Assembly: GCA_003225515.1 (NCBI GenBank) | Contig: QIAK01000152.1 | Span: 4,896-11,299 of the forward strand | Reading direction: 5' to 3' | Length of the DNA stretch: 6,404 nt | Source of the DNA: Acidobacteriota bacterium | Lineage (GTDB): Bacteria > Acidobacteriota > Terriglobia > Terriglobales > Acidobacteriaceae | In this document: piece by piece, positions 1 to 4,376 of the stretch | Layout of the letters: every line of letters starts with the position of its first letter | Position numbering within the stretch: the stretch's first letter is position 1 | Made by a program: the position numbers and the translations under genes | Notes under the pieces: generated by a model | What the model saw: only the letters and a program-made list of their open reading frames with translations | The model's database searches: none | What the model was told of the DNA's origin: nothing

Positions 1-473
1 CCGCTCTGATCCTGCACGACTCCGGGGATGAAGTTGAGGACGTTGCGAAAATCGTGCGTGCCGGGATAGACGAGGTTGATCACGTCGAGGCCGCTGACCG
101 TCTCCTGAGCGGTGACTTGTGCGGGATCGATCGCAGGCGGGGACTCATGGACATCGATGATCTCGCGAACTTCCTGCTGGTGTGAGATTGCGACCTCAAT
201 GGCAGAGCCGGGCGCGAGTTGGAGAGCGGGATCTACCAAGGCATAGAAGCCCTGTTTTTCGACGCGGAGCTGGTAACTGCCCGGCGCGAGAGAGGGGAAT
301 TGGCAGCGTCCAGCAAAATCTGTCTGACAATGGACGGCGAGCTGGGGTGGGGATTGCAAGGAGACTCGGGCGGAGGAAACGGCGACTCCGTTTTCGTCTG
401 TAACAATAATTTTGGGCGCGGACTGGGCGGCTGCACTGCTGAGAAGCGCGAGCGTAAGAAGGAGAGCGCGCAT
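1..473 (-). CDS. TonB-dependent receptor with carboxypeptidase-regulatory-like domain, N-terminal part (runs off left edge)
   Basis: The frame is open from ATG at 473 to the window edge, giving 157 visible residues. Residues 1-16 form a signal peptide (MRALLLTLALLSSAAA, cleavage near A16/Q17). Residues 21-96 look like a CarboxypepD_reg-type Ig-like domain, with the hallmarks VTDENGVAVSSARV, TDFAGRCQF and LAPGSYQLRVEKQGF. A linker (REIIDVHESPP, a possible TonB-box-like strand) leads into what looks like the start of a plug domain (ETVSGLDVINL, then FRNVLNFIPGVVQDQSG). Receptors of this Oar-like class sit in the outer membrane and take up large substrates such as oligosaccharides using TonB energy; no substrate can be named here. 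The full protein would be expected to be around a thousand residues, so most of the barrel is missing. An in-frame TAA 18 bp upstream of the ATG fixes the start region; no good ribosome binding site is visible. C49 and C57 could form a disulfide in the Ig-like domain. Confidence 0.85.
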   Translation of the reverse strand, partial: MRALLLTLALLSSAAAQSAPKIIVTDENGVAVSSARVSLQSPPQLAVHCQTDFAGRCQFPSLAPGSYQLRVEKQGFYALVDPALQLAPGSAIEVAISHQQEVREIIDVHESPPAIDPAQVTAQETVSGLDVINLVYPGTHDFRNVLNFIPGVVQDQS

Positions 474-556
474 GCGTACAGGGTTAGTTTATGGTGGGAT
501 GCGGGTGGGGGTGAAGATGTTGGGTGTTTGGATTTGAATCCTCAACGGAAAGCCAG

Positions 557-571
557 CCGAGCTTTGCTCGG
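557..571. repeat. Short perfect inverted repeat in divergent intergenic region
   Basis: CCGAGC-TTT-GCTCGG gives perfect 6-bp arms around 3 bp, in the 133-bp gap between the divergent receptor and DUF2127 genes. There is no adjacent T-run on either strand, so an intrinsic terminator is unlikely. It may be a regulator site or chance. No convincing -35/-10 pair was found for either gene in this gap. Confidence 0.4.
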
Positions 572-606
572 AACATAGGGGCACGTCACGGACTCACATA
601 AACTGT

Positions 607-1092
607 ATGAAATCATCCCATGATCTGCTGTTGCGGCTCATCGCGGTGTTCAAGTTTTTAAAGGCTGCGCTGCTGATTGCACTTAGCGTGGGAGCATTCA
701 GATTACTGCACAAAGATATGGCGGAAATTGCGGAGCATTGGGTGCTGGCATTGCGGCTTTCTCCCGGGAACCGGTCTGTTGAGGCGGCGCTGGCCAAGAT
801 ATCGATGCTCAATCCGGAGCAGATCAAGAAATTAGGGTTAGGAGGTTTATTTTATGCGGCATTGTTCCTGTGCGAGGGTACGGGTTTGTGGCTGCGTAAG
901 CGCTGGGGAGAGTGGCTGACTGTGATTATCACGGGCACACTGATCCCAGTGGAGATTTATGAGATCTATCGGCATCCGACGTGGCTGAGGGTAGGGGTGC
1001 TGATTCTCAATGTGGGGATCGTTGGATATTTGATTTACCGGATTCGAGTCAAGGAGCCGCCGTCAGGGGTTAAAGCCCTTTCTTCTTCATAG
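607..1092 (+). CDS. DUF2127-family integral membrane protein
   Basis: This encodes a 161-residue membrane protein of unknown biochemical role. About four hydrophobic segments are visible: residues 11-34, 76-96, 103-121 and 128-146. A polar loop (about 35-75) lies between the first and second. The pattern FYAALFLCEGTGLWLRKRWGEW followed by GTLIPVEIYEI, with E90, W100-G101-E102, P114 and E116, resembles the DUF2127 family of predicted inner-membrane proteins; this is recognition from memory, not a search. The C-terminal tail (RVKEPPSGVKALSSS) is basic and probably cytoplasmic. The ATG at 607 is the natural start because hydrophobic residues follow at once; the ribosome binding site is weak. The gene is divergent from the receptor gene and ends 10 bp from the stop codon of the convergent PilZ gene, so it is probably transcribed alone. 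Confidence 0.8.
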   Translation: MKSSHDLLLRLIAVFKFLKAALLIALSVGAFRLLHKDMAEIAEHWVLALRLSPGNRSVEAALAKISMLNPEQIKKLGLGGLFYAALFLCEGTGLWLRKRWGEWLTVIITGTLIPVEIYEIYRHPTWLRVGVLILNVGIVGYLIYRIRVKEPPSGVKALSSS

Positions 1093-1102
1093 CTTGGGGC
1101 GG

Positions 1103-1519
1103 CTAGGCTTTGGTGGCCAGGTAGTCGCAGACGCGCTGGATGGTGTCGCGCTGGCCGTTATTCAGGGTTAGGAATTCGAAACCATAGCGCAGGCCCTGGC
1201 GGTAACGGACAATGGCGCGAACTTTGATGGGATAAGGCGTTAGAGGCAGAGGGATTTCAAGGGTTACGATCTCGCCGGGTTCGAGGCTACCGGTGAGGGT
1301 AGCGCCGATACCATCCTGACCCATTTCGGTGGAGCGTCCCCAACAAGCGCGGAATTCTCCGGCTTGAAACATCTTGACTTGCAAGCGGACGTCGATGACG
1401 AAGCGAGGGAAACGGCGAGTAAAAGTGACCTTAGCGGCCGGCGCATTGCCGGGCGCGCGCGTGCCGCTTCCTGAATCTGCGGTTGCGGTCGCGGCTTGCG
1501 CCTTCTCTTCTTTGCTCAT
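1103..1519 (-). CDS. PilZ-domain protein, putative c-di-GMP-responsive
   Basis: This is a 138-residue soluble protein. Residues 1-34 are a low-complexity Ala/Gly/Ser/Thr-rich tail; residues 35-136 fit a single PilZ beta-barrel. The first c-di-GMP-binding motif is clear: RRFPR (R35, R36, R39), matching RxxxR. The second, usually (D/N)xSxxG, appears as E65-M-G-Q-D-G70 within STEMGQDGIGATL, so the acidic residue is Glu and the Ser is Gly. Later strands show PGEIVTLEIPLP, IKVRAIVRYRQGLRYGFEF and a C-terminal helix (NGQRDTIQRVCDYLA), the usual end of stand-alone PilZ proteins. Binding of c-di-GMP is inferred from the family and is uncertain because of the altered second motif. It lies 41 bp downstream of the binding-protein-like gene on the same strand, so the two may form an operon. 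A weak purine stretch (GAGTAAG) precedes the ATG. Confidence 0.85.
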   Translation of the reverse strand: MSKEEKAQAATATADSGSGTRAPGNAPAAKVTFTRRFPRFVIDVRLQVKMFQAGEFRACWGRSTEMGQDGIGATLTGSLEPGEIVTLEIPLPLTPYPIKVRAIVRYRQGLRYGFEFLTLNNGQRDTIQRVCDYLATKA

Positions 1520-1560
1520 CGCTTACTCGGCGTCGCTGCTATAAGCTACGCCCTTTCAAT

Positions 1561-2037
1561 CTAGTTGCCGTGCAGCAGGTAGCCGGACTCGAGCGGCAGT
1601 TTGCCGGCGAGTTTGACGACTGCCACGCTACTGTTGATGGCATATACGTCCACCACGCCAACCGCGCCGGGAATGGATGCGACCTTATTGACGAGGTCTT
1701 CATCGGAATTGACGATCATGACTGCAGGATGGCCTAAGCGTCCGTGGTTGGCGGAGGCAATCAGCTCCTTTACCTGCGGTTCAGGAATTTCGTAGACCTT
1801 TTCTAGGAAGAACTTCATTTCCGGGGCCGCGGGATTACGCATGATAAAAGTTACCGGCTTGCCATCGGGCCAGCGGCTGGTCTGGCCCTTGCAGACCTTC
1901 ACGAGATCAGGCAAGGTGATGGCCGATACGGTGTTGGCCTTGTTGGAGACGAGTGCGAGATCTCGTGCGGCTGCCAGCGAAGCGGTGGCCACCAGAAATA
2001 AACAGATAGTTAAAGTTTGACGCTGAAACACACGCAT
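1561..2037 (-). CDS. Small secreted phosphate-binding-protein-like (PstS-like) protein
   Basis: This encodes 158 residues with a signal peptide at about 1-24 (hydrophobic TICLFLVATASLAAA before R25). The mature part resembles one lobe of the PBP-like/PstS superfamily: ITLPDLVKVCKGQTSRWPDGKPV is the usual 'L..vf.G....W.dG' segment, then NPAAPEMKFFLEKVY, and near the end IPGAVGVVD matches the 'PgaIGYv' signature. At about 135 mature residues it is half the length of a true two-lobed PstS (about 300), and no transporter genes (pstCAB) are nearby. Such short proteins are often called phosphate ABC transporter substrate-binding protein, but transport of phosphate here is unproven. The annotated ATG at 2037 has GGGAG only one base away; a GTG two codons later (2029-2031) would have that Shine-Dalgarno at about 7 bases and may be the real start. 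The PilZ gene follows 41 bp downstream. Confidence 0.75.
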   Translation of the reverse strand: MRVFQRQTLTICLFLVATASLAAARDLALVSNKANTVSAITLPDLVKVCKGQTSRWPDGKPVTFIMRNPAAPEMKFFLEKVYEIPEPQVKELIASANHGRLGHPAVMIVNSDEDLVNKVASIPGAVGVVDVYAINSSVAVVKLAGKLPLESGYLLHGN

Positions 2038-2065
2038 TCTCCCGCGAGCGGAAATCGTCCTCGCG
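2038..2065 (-). promoter_or_regulatory. Shine-Dalgarno and abutting GC-rich hairpin before the PstS-like gene
   Basis: Read on the minus strand, CGCGAG-(11 nt)-CTCGCG forms a 6-bp stem (2060-2065 with 2043-2048), directly followed by GGAGA and the ATG. The GGGAG lies one base from ATG 2037 but about seven from the in-frame GTG at 2031, so it argues for the GTG as start. A stem this close could also limit ribosome access. Function is inferred only. Confidence 0.4.
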
Positions 2066-2204
2066 AGTGATTTTCGCGGAAATTTGGCCGGGGCTCAACG
2101 GTCACTAAGGCCATGTACTTCCGGAGCAGGCGTTCAGGGTCAGAGGTGAGGGGCAGGGTCAGGAAAAACAGTGGGCCGTAAGCGATAGCCGATACCGAAG
2201 ATTG

Positions 2205-2237
2205 GCCAGTGAACACTGGCTCCTGAACGCTGGCTCT
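2205..2237. repeat. Palindrome overlapping a 14-bp tandem duplication
   Basis: GCCAGTG-AA-CACTGGC (2205-2220) is a perfect inverted repeat with 7-bp arms. It overlaps a tandem repeat of a 14-bp unit, TGAACACTGGCTCC (2210-2223) and TGAACGCTGGCTCT (2224-2237), with two mismatches. It lies just past the stop codon of the small minus-strand gene ending at 2244 and about 170 bp upstream of the PstS-like gene. It could be a weak terminator for the former (stem GCCAGT, tetraloop GTTC, no T-run) or an operator for the latter. Confidence 0.5.
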
Positions 2238-2243
2238 GGATGG

Positions 2244-2471
2244 TTAGATGTTGCTCTTGGGTACGGCAGCGGGGTCGCGTCGGTCAAAGGGAATTTCGGT
2301 TTGCCCGATGAAAACGGCGGCGGCTCGGGATCTGAGCCGAGACGTGTACTGATGAATGGCGGATTGGAGCTCCGCAAGTATGGACTTCACCCGCAACGAA
2401 TTCTTCGCGAGAACCGCTTCAGCGCACAGTTCGCGGATGTGATCATCCAGACGGCGAGCACGGACAGCCAT
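2244..2471 (-). CDS. Small two-helix protein of unknown function (75 aa)
   Basis: The ATG at 2471 opens a 75-residue protein beginning MAVRARRLDDHIRELCAEAV. The centre (residues 8-49) has the charge and hydrophobic spacing of two amphipathic helices: L8, I12, L15, C16, A19, then V28, I31, L32, L35, I39, followed by QYTSRLRSRAAA. No membrane segment or signal is seen. I recognise no named family; small proteins of this look are frequent in Acidobacteriota. The frame remains open upstream to a TTG at 2678, but the upstream residues look non-coding. The ATG is also supported because from it the protein aligns residue for residue with the divergent 73-aa protein at 2701 (C16, A19, S25 and I39 shared). 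No clear ribosome binding site precedes it. A plus-strand open frame covers the same region; this strand is preferred for its helix pattern. Confidence 0.6.
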   Translation of the reverse strand: MAVRARRLDDHIRELCAEAVLAKNSLRVKSILAELQSAIHQYTSRLRSRAAAVFIGQTEIPFDRRDPAAVPKSNI

Positions 2472-2637
2472 TACGAAAAAGTCCAATTCGGCGGAGAAGG
2501 ATACATATTGAATACCAGAACGGCCGATCCCGTGCTCTACCCTGGACACCTTAGACCCGCGGAATTTGTTCTGCTGAAAGAACTGTAACCCCGCCAGCCC
2601 CGAAAGCATCCTAAAACCACGCGCTAAATGTAAGGCC

Positions 2638-2666
2638 TTGGCAACTGGCGGCAGATAAGTTAGGCT
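2638..2666 (+). promoter_or_regulatory. Possible sigma70-type promoter for the 73-aa gene
   Basis: TTGGCA (2638-2643; 5 of 6 to TTGACA), a 17-bp spacer, and TAGGCT (2661-2666; 3 of 6 to TATAAT) lie about 35 bp before the start codon at 2701. The spacing is right but the -10 is poor. Confidence 0.35.
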
Positions 2667-2700
2667 ATGCCTTCTCAATAATCAAGAGGAACACTCCCCC

Positions 2701-2922
2701 ATGACAAATCGTGTGACTTATGCTCCGCAAGATTTTCAAAAAATGTGCAAGCAAGCTGAGAGAGACCACGAATCGAAGAAATTGATAGTGCTAATGGAGA
2801 GAGTGAAAAGGCAGATCTCGGAACGTGCAAATCCGGGCTCGGCGAAGTCGAAGAATCCGGCGAATGTAATCGACTCCAGCATATTGCGGCTTCCCAGCCG
2901 CTCGGCTCCCTTCGAAAGATAA
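2701..2922 (+). CDS. Small two-helix protein of unknown function (73 aa)
   Basis: This encodes 73 residues, strongly charged, with no signal peptide or membrane segment. Residues 9-42 (PQDFQKMCKQAERDHESKKL, then IVLMERVKRQISER) predict two amphipathic helices joined around S25. The tail (43-73) is Ser/Pro/Asn-rich and probably disordered. A clear Shine-Dalgarno (AAGAGGA) ends about 10 bases before the ATG, supporting translation. The helical core matches that of the divergent 75-aa protein at 2244-2471 without gaps: both have C16, A19, S25, I39 and hydrophobic residues at 12, 15, 28, 31, 32 and 35. I do not recognise a named family; a regulatory or protein-binding role would be a guess. It appears to be a single-gene unit, with an AT-rich 182-bp gap before the next gene. 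Confidence 0.75.
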   Translation: MTNRVTYAPQDFQKMCKQAERDHESKKLIVLMERVKRQISERANPGSAKSKNPANVIDSSILRLPSRSAPFER

Positions 2923-2987
2923 TCACCTTAACGTTTTCTGAATTCTTTTCTTGTCATTCTCGCTTCCGTTAAATTTTGAATGAGGAA

Positions 2988-3003
2988 GAGAAAAACATTT
3001 CTC
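2988..3003 (+). repeat. Short A/T-rich hairpin after the 73-aa gene
   Basis: GAGAAA-AACA-TTTCTC forms a 6-bp stem with a tetraloop, 66 bp after the stop codon of the 73-aa gene. It has no following T-run, so at best it is a weak terminator; it may be chance in an A/T-rich stretch. Confidence 0.25.
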
Positions 3004-3004
3004 C

Positions 3005-3031
3005 TTGCACAAGTTCGTTTTGAGCTAGAAT
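3005..3031 (+). promoter_or_regulatory. Candidate promoter of the NTF2-like/zinc-ribbon unit
   Basis: TTGCAC (3005-3010) and TAGAAT (3026-3031; 5 of 6 to TATAAT) are separated by 15 bp, shorter than the usual 17. The -10 overlaps the left arm of the inverted repeat at 3027-3058, so a factor binding there would block the promoter. The spacing lowers confidence. Confidence 0.4.
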
Positions 3032-3058
3032 GAGCAAGCTTTTCGGTTGGCTCATTCT
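3027..3058 (+). promoter_or_regulatory. Perfect 9-bp inverted repeat in the leader of the NTF2-like gene
   Basis: AGAATGAGC (3027-3035) and GCTCATTCT (3050-3058) are exact reverse complements around a 14-base loop. A further GAATGAG copy lies at 2978-2984. It sits 47 bp before the start codon and overlaps the candidate -10. It could be an operator bound by a dimeric regulator or an RNA hairpin in the 5' leader; there is no T-run, so termination is unlikely. Confidence 0.55.
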
Positions 3059-3092
3059 CTGGCCAGGGTGAGTTTTCCGCGTGCCTTCCCCC

Positions 3093-3098
3093 AGGAGG
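3093..3098 (+). promoter_or_regulatory. Full-consensus Shine-Dalgarno of the NTF2-like gene
   Basis: AGGAGG ends 6 bases before ATG 3105. It is the strongest ribosome binding site in the window and fixes this start. Confidence 0.85.
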
Positions 3099-3104
3099 TT
3101 GTAG

Positions 3105-3548
3105 ATGTACCGGCCCTACACCAGTCCTTCAGTGGACCCTCGTCCTTTTCGGGACGTAGAGTCGCAAGTTCGTGACCTTTCCCAGGATTTTGCAACCTCG
3201 TTCAATACAGGTAATTACGATTTGGCTGCCGGCATGTTTGCCGTTGACGGCGCACTGATGGCTCCGCATTACGACGGAGCGTACGGGCAGAAAGCGGTTG
3301 AGCGATTGCTACGGCAGTTAGGCGACTCGGGCTATAGCGATCTGCGTCTGGAAACCACGCGGGTGGAACACTCCGGCGACATGGCGATGGAGATCGGACG
3401 GTTCTCGGTGGTGGTGCGCAAGTCCGATGGAAGCAAGGTGCCGGAGCACGGAAAATATGTGAAAGTCTGGCGGAGGCTGGGAGTATGGCGGCTGATCGCC
3501 GACTGCTGGAGCCGCACTCCGGAGGCAGTGAGTGATCGCGCCGCGTGA
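3105..3548 (+). CDS. NTF2-like / DUF4440-SnoaL-type protein
   Basis: This encodes a 147-residue soluble protein. Residues 17-136 fit an NTF2-like alpha+beta cone. A first helix, VRDLSQDFATSFNTGNYDLA, leads into AGMFAVDGALMAPHYDGAYG, the usual 'f..Ga.....g....G' loop, then the helix KAVERLLRQLGDSG. The strands RLETTRVEHSGDMAMEIGRF and the closing HGKYVKVWRRLGVWRLIADCWS are the DUF4440/ketosteroid-isomerase-like signature. Members of this fold include isomerases, hydrolases and ligand-binding proteins; substrate and activity cannot be read from this sequence. There is no signal peptide. The start is fixed by AGGAGG six bases upstream. The last 17 bp overlap the zinc-ribbon gene, and the ribosome binding site of that gene lies inside this reading frame, so the two are probably co-transcribed and translationally coupled. 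Confidence 0.85.
   Translation: MYRPYTSPSVDPRPFRDVESQVRDLSQDFATSFNTGNYDLAAGMFAVDGALMAPHYDGAYGQKAVERLLRQLGDSGYSDLRLETTRVEHSGDMAMEIGRFSVVVRKSDGSKVPEHGKYVKVWRRLGVWRLIADCWSRTPEAVSDRAA
3521..3525 (+). promoter_or_regulatory. Internal Shine-Dalgarno fixing the GTG start of the zinc-ribbon gene
   Basis: GGAGG lies within the end of the NTF2-like reading frame, six bases before GTG 3532. This spacing supports the GTG as the true start and suggests ribosomes finishing the first gene re-initiate here. Confidence 0.7.
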
Positions 3549-3744
3549 TCTCGAAAAAGCGCAGGCTCCCGGCGGCGGCGCCGGTGTTATTGCGACTACT
3601 CTTCCGGCCACACATGGGGCGCAGGTGAAGGTGGCGGATCCTGGGGAATATTGTCCTAATTGCTCGTCGAAATTGCGGGACAGTGGCTGCAAGATGAAGT
3701 GTCCACAGTGCGGTTTTTATTTGAGCTGCTCGGATTTTTATTGA
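3532..3744 (+). CDS. Small six-cysteine zinc-ribbon protein
   Basis: This encodes 70 residues from a GTG start. Residues 1-38 are Ala/Gly/Pro-rich and probably unstructured. Residues 40-70 form a zinc ribbon with the pattern C41-x2-C44-x8-C53-x3-C57-x2-C60-x5-C66, written YCPNCSSKL, then GCKMKCPQCGFYLSCSDFY. Two CxxC knuckles suffice to bind one zinc; C53 and C66 are extra. The ribbon resembles the C-terminal zinc ribbon of B12-dependent (class II) ribonucleotide reductase, which ends with a similar 'GC..C..CGyS.C' segment; this likeness is from memory and does not imply that function. It overlaps the NTF2-like gene by 17 bp, with its own GGAGG, so they are likely co-expressed. It may be a partner or metal-binding accessory of that protein. 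Nucleic-acid or protein binding is equally possible. Confidence 0.75.
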   Translation: MIAPRDLEKAQAPGGGAGVIATTLPATHGAQVKVADPGEYCPNCSSKLRDSGCKMKCPQCGFYLSCSDFY

Positions 3745-3747
3745 AGA

Positions 3748-3772
3748 AGCTGGCGGCTTTCAGCTGCCGGTT
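3748..3772 (+). terminator. Hairpin after the NTF2-like/zinc-ribbon unit, possible terminator
   Basis: Starting 4 bases after the stop codon, AGCTGGCGGC pairs with GCTGCCGGTT (10 bp including three G-U pairs) around a TTTCA loop. It is GC-rich and in the right place, but lacks a following U-tract, so it may act as a 3'-end stabiliser or a poor intrinsic terminator. Confidence 0.45.
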
Positions 3773-3826
3773 ATCAGCAAATCAACTTCAAATAACATCA
3801 GACTGATTAAGCTTGATCGGGCAGTC

Positions 3827-3856
3827 CTGACAGGTGCGCGGGATTCCGTCTACAAT
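3827..3856 (+). promoter_or_regulatory. Sigma70-type promoter of osmC
   Basis: CTGACA (3827-3832; 5 of 6 to TTGACA), an 18-bp spacer, and TACAAT (3851-3856; 5 of 6 to TATAAT) predict a transcript starting near 3863, with a leader of about 37 bases carrying the ribosome binding site GAGGGAG. This is the best promoter match in the window and suggests osmC is expressed on its own. Confidence 0.65.
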
Positions 3857-3899
3857 GAGTGCGAATCGTTTTACGAAATCATAGCGAGGGAGAAAGATC

Positions 3900-4322
3900 A
3901 TGCAACGCAAGGCAAGCGCAGTCTGGAAGGGTGGCTTGAAGGATGGTAAGGGCAGTCTTTCGGCTCCCGGCGGAGTGCTGAACAACACACAATATTCTTT
4001 TTCGACGCGATTTGAAAATGCTCCGGGAACGAATCCCGAGGAGTTGATTGCGGCCGCGCATGCGGGCTGTTTCTCGATGGCGTTATCTGGGCAGCTGGGT
4101 AGCGCGAACCTGACGGCGGAGAGCATTTCGACGACGGTGACGTTGAGTCTGGATAAATTGGACTCGGGATGGACGATCACGGCGAGCCACATCGATGTGG
4201 TGGGCAAAGTTCCGGGAGCGGATGCGGCGACATTTCAGAAGTATGCAGAGGCGGCGGAGAAGGGCTGTCCGGTGTCGAAGGTGTTGAATGCAAAGATTAC
4301 GATGACAGCGAAACTCGAGTAG
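3900..4322 (+). CDS. osmC: OsmC-family peroxiredoxin (hydroperoxide reductase)
   Basis: This 140-residue protein closely follows E. coli OsmC (143 residues), as recalled: WKGGLKDGKGSLSAPGGVLN, then TRFENAPGTNPEELIAAAHA, GCFSMALS and KGCPVSKVLNAKITMT. OsmC reduces organic hydroperoxides with two cysteines, the reactive one in the AHAxCFSMAL helix and the resolving one in GCPVS; these are C57 and C123 here. R37 and E47, which help activate the peroxidatic cysteine, are also present. The GTNPEELI segment and length point to the OsmC branch rather than Ohr or YhfA. It is cytosolic and acts as a homodimer in the known family. GAGGGAG lies about ten bases before the ATG and a good promoter lies upstream at 3827-3856. 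The gene converges with the propeller gene, with 54 bp between stop codons and no obvious terminator. Confidence 0.95.
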   Translation: MQRKASAVWKGGLKDGKGSLSAPGGVLNNTQYSFSTRFENAPGTNPEELIAAAHAGCFSMALSGQLGSANLTAESISTTVTLSLDKLDSGWTITASHIDVVGKVPGADAATFQKYAEAAEKGCPVSKVLNAKITMTAKLE

Positions 4323-4376
4323 CCTGCTTTGCTTTCATGGCGCGCCTATATGTAGTTGCGGCTGTCCGAATTCGAG

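Noticed and set aside
219..578. Plus-strand open frame of 119 codons
   Set aside because: It is antisense to the receptor N-terminus, which has a clear signal peptide and domain; its composition is Arg/Gly-rich and shadow-like.
1483..1737. Plus-strand open frame of 84 codons
   Set aside because: It lies antisense across the end of the PstS-like gene and the PilZ start, with no family resemblance.
2359..2421. Short Tat-like peptide frame starting ATG GAC TTC ACC CGC (about 20 codons, plus strand)
   Set aside because: It looks like a Tat signal start (MDFTRNEFFARTASA) but lacks the twin arginine and stops after 20 codons, overlapping the small minus-strand gene. Probably coincidence.
2202..2588. 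Plus-strand open frame of 128 codons (TTG start) opposite the small minus-strand gene
   Set aside because: The first 45 residues are Gly-rich without fold-like patterning and no good Shine-Dalgarno precedes it. The opposite strand has a clear two-helix pattern that matches its divergent neighbour. Some doubt remains.
3202..3692. Several minus-strand open frames of 61-137 codons
   Set aside because: They are antisense to the NTF2-like and zinc-ribbon genes, which have strong Shine-Dalgarno sequences and recognisable folds.
3788..4207. Minus-strand open frame of 139 codons
   Set aside because: It is the antisense shadow of osmC, whose identity is unambiguous.
4339..4346. GGCGCGCC palindrome between osmC and the propeller gene
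   Set aside because: This 8-bp palindrome has no loop or T-run and is most simply a chance GC-rich word, not a terminator.
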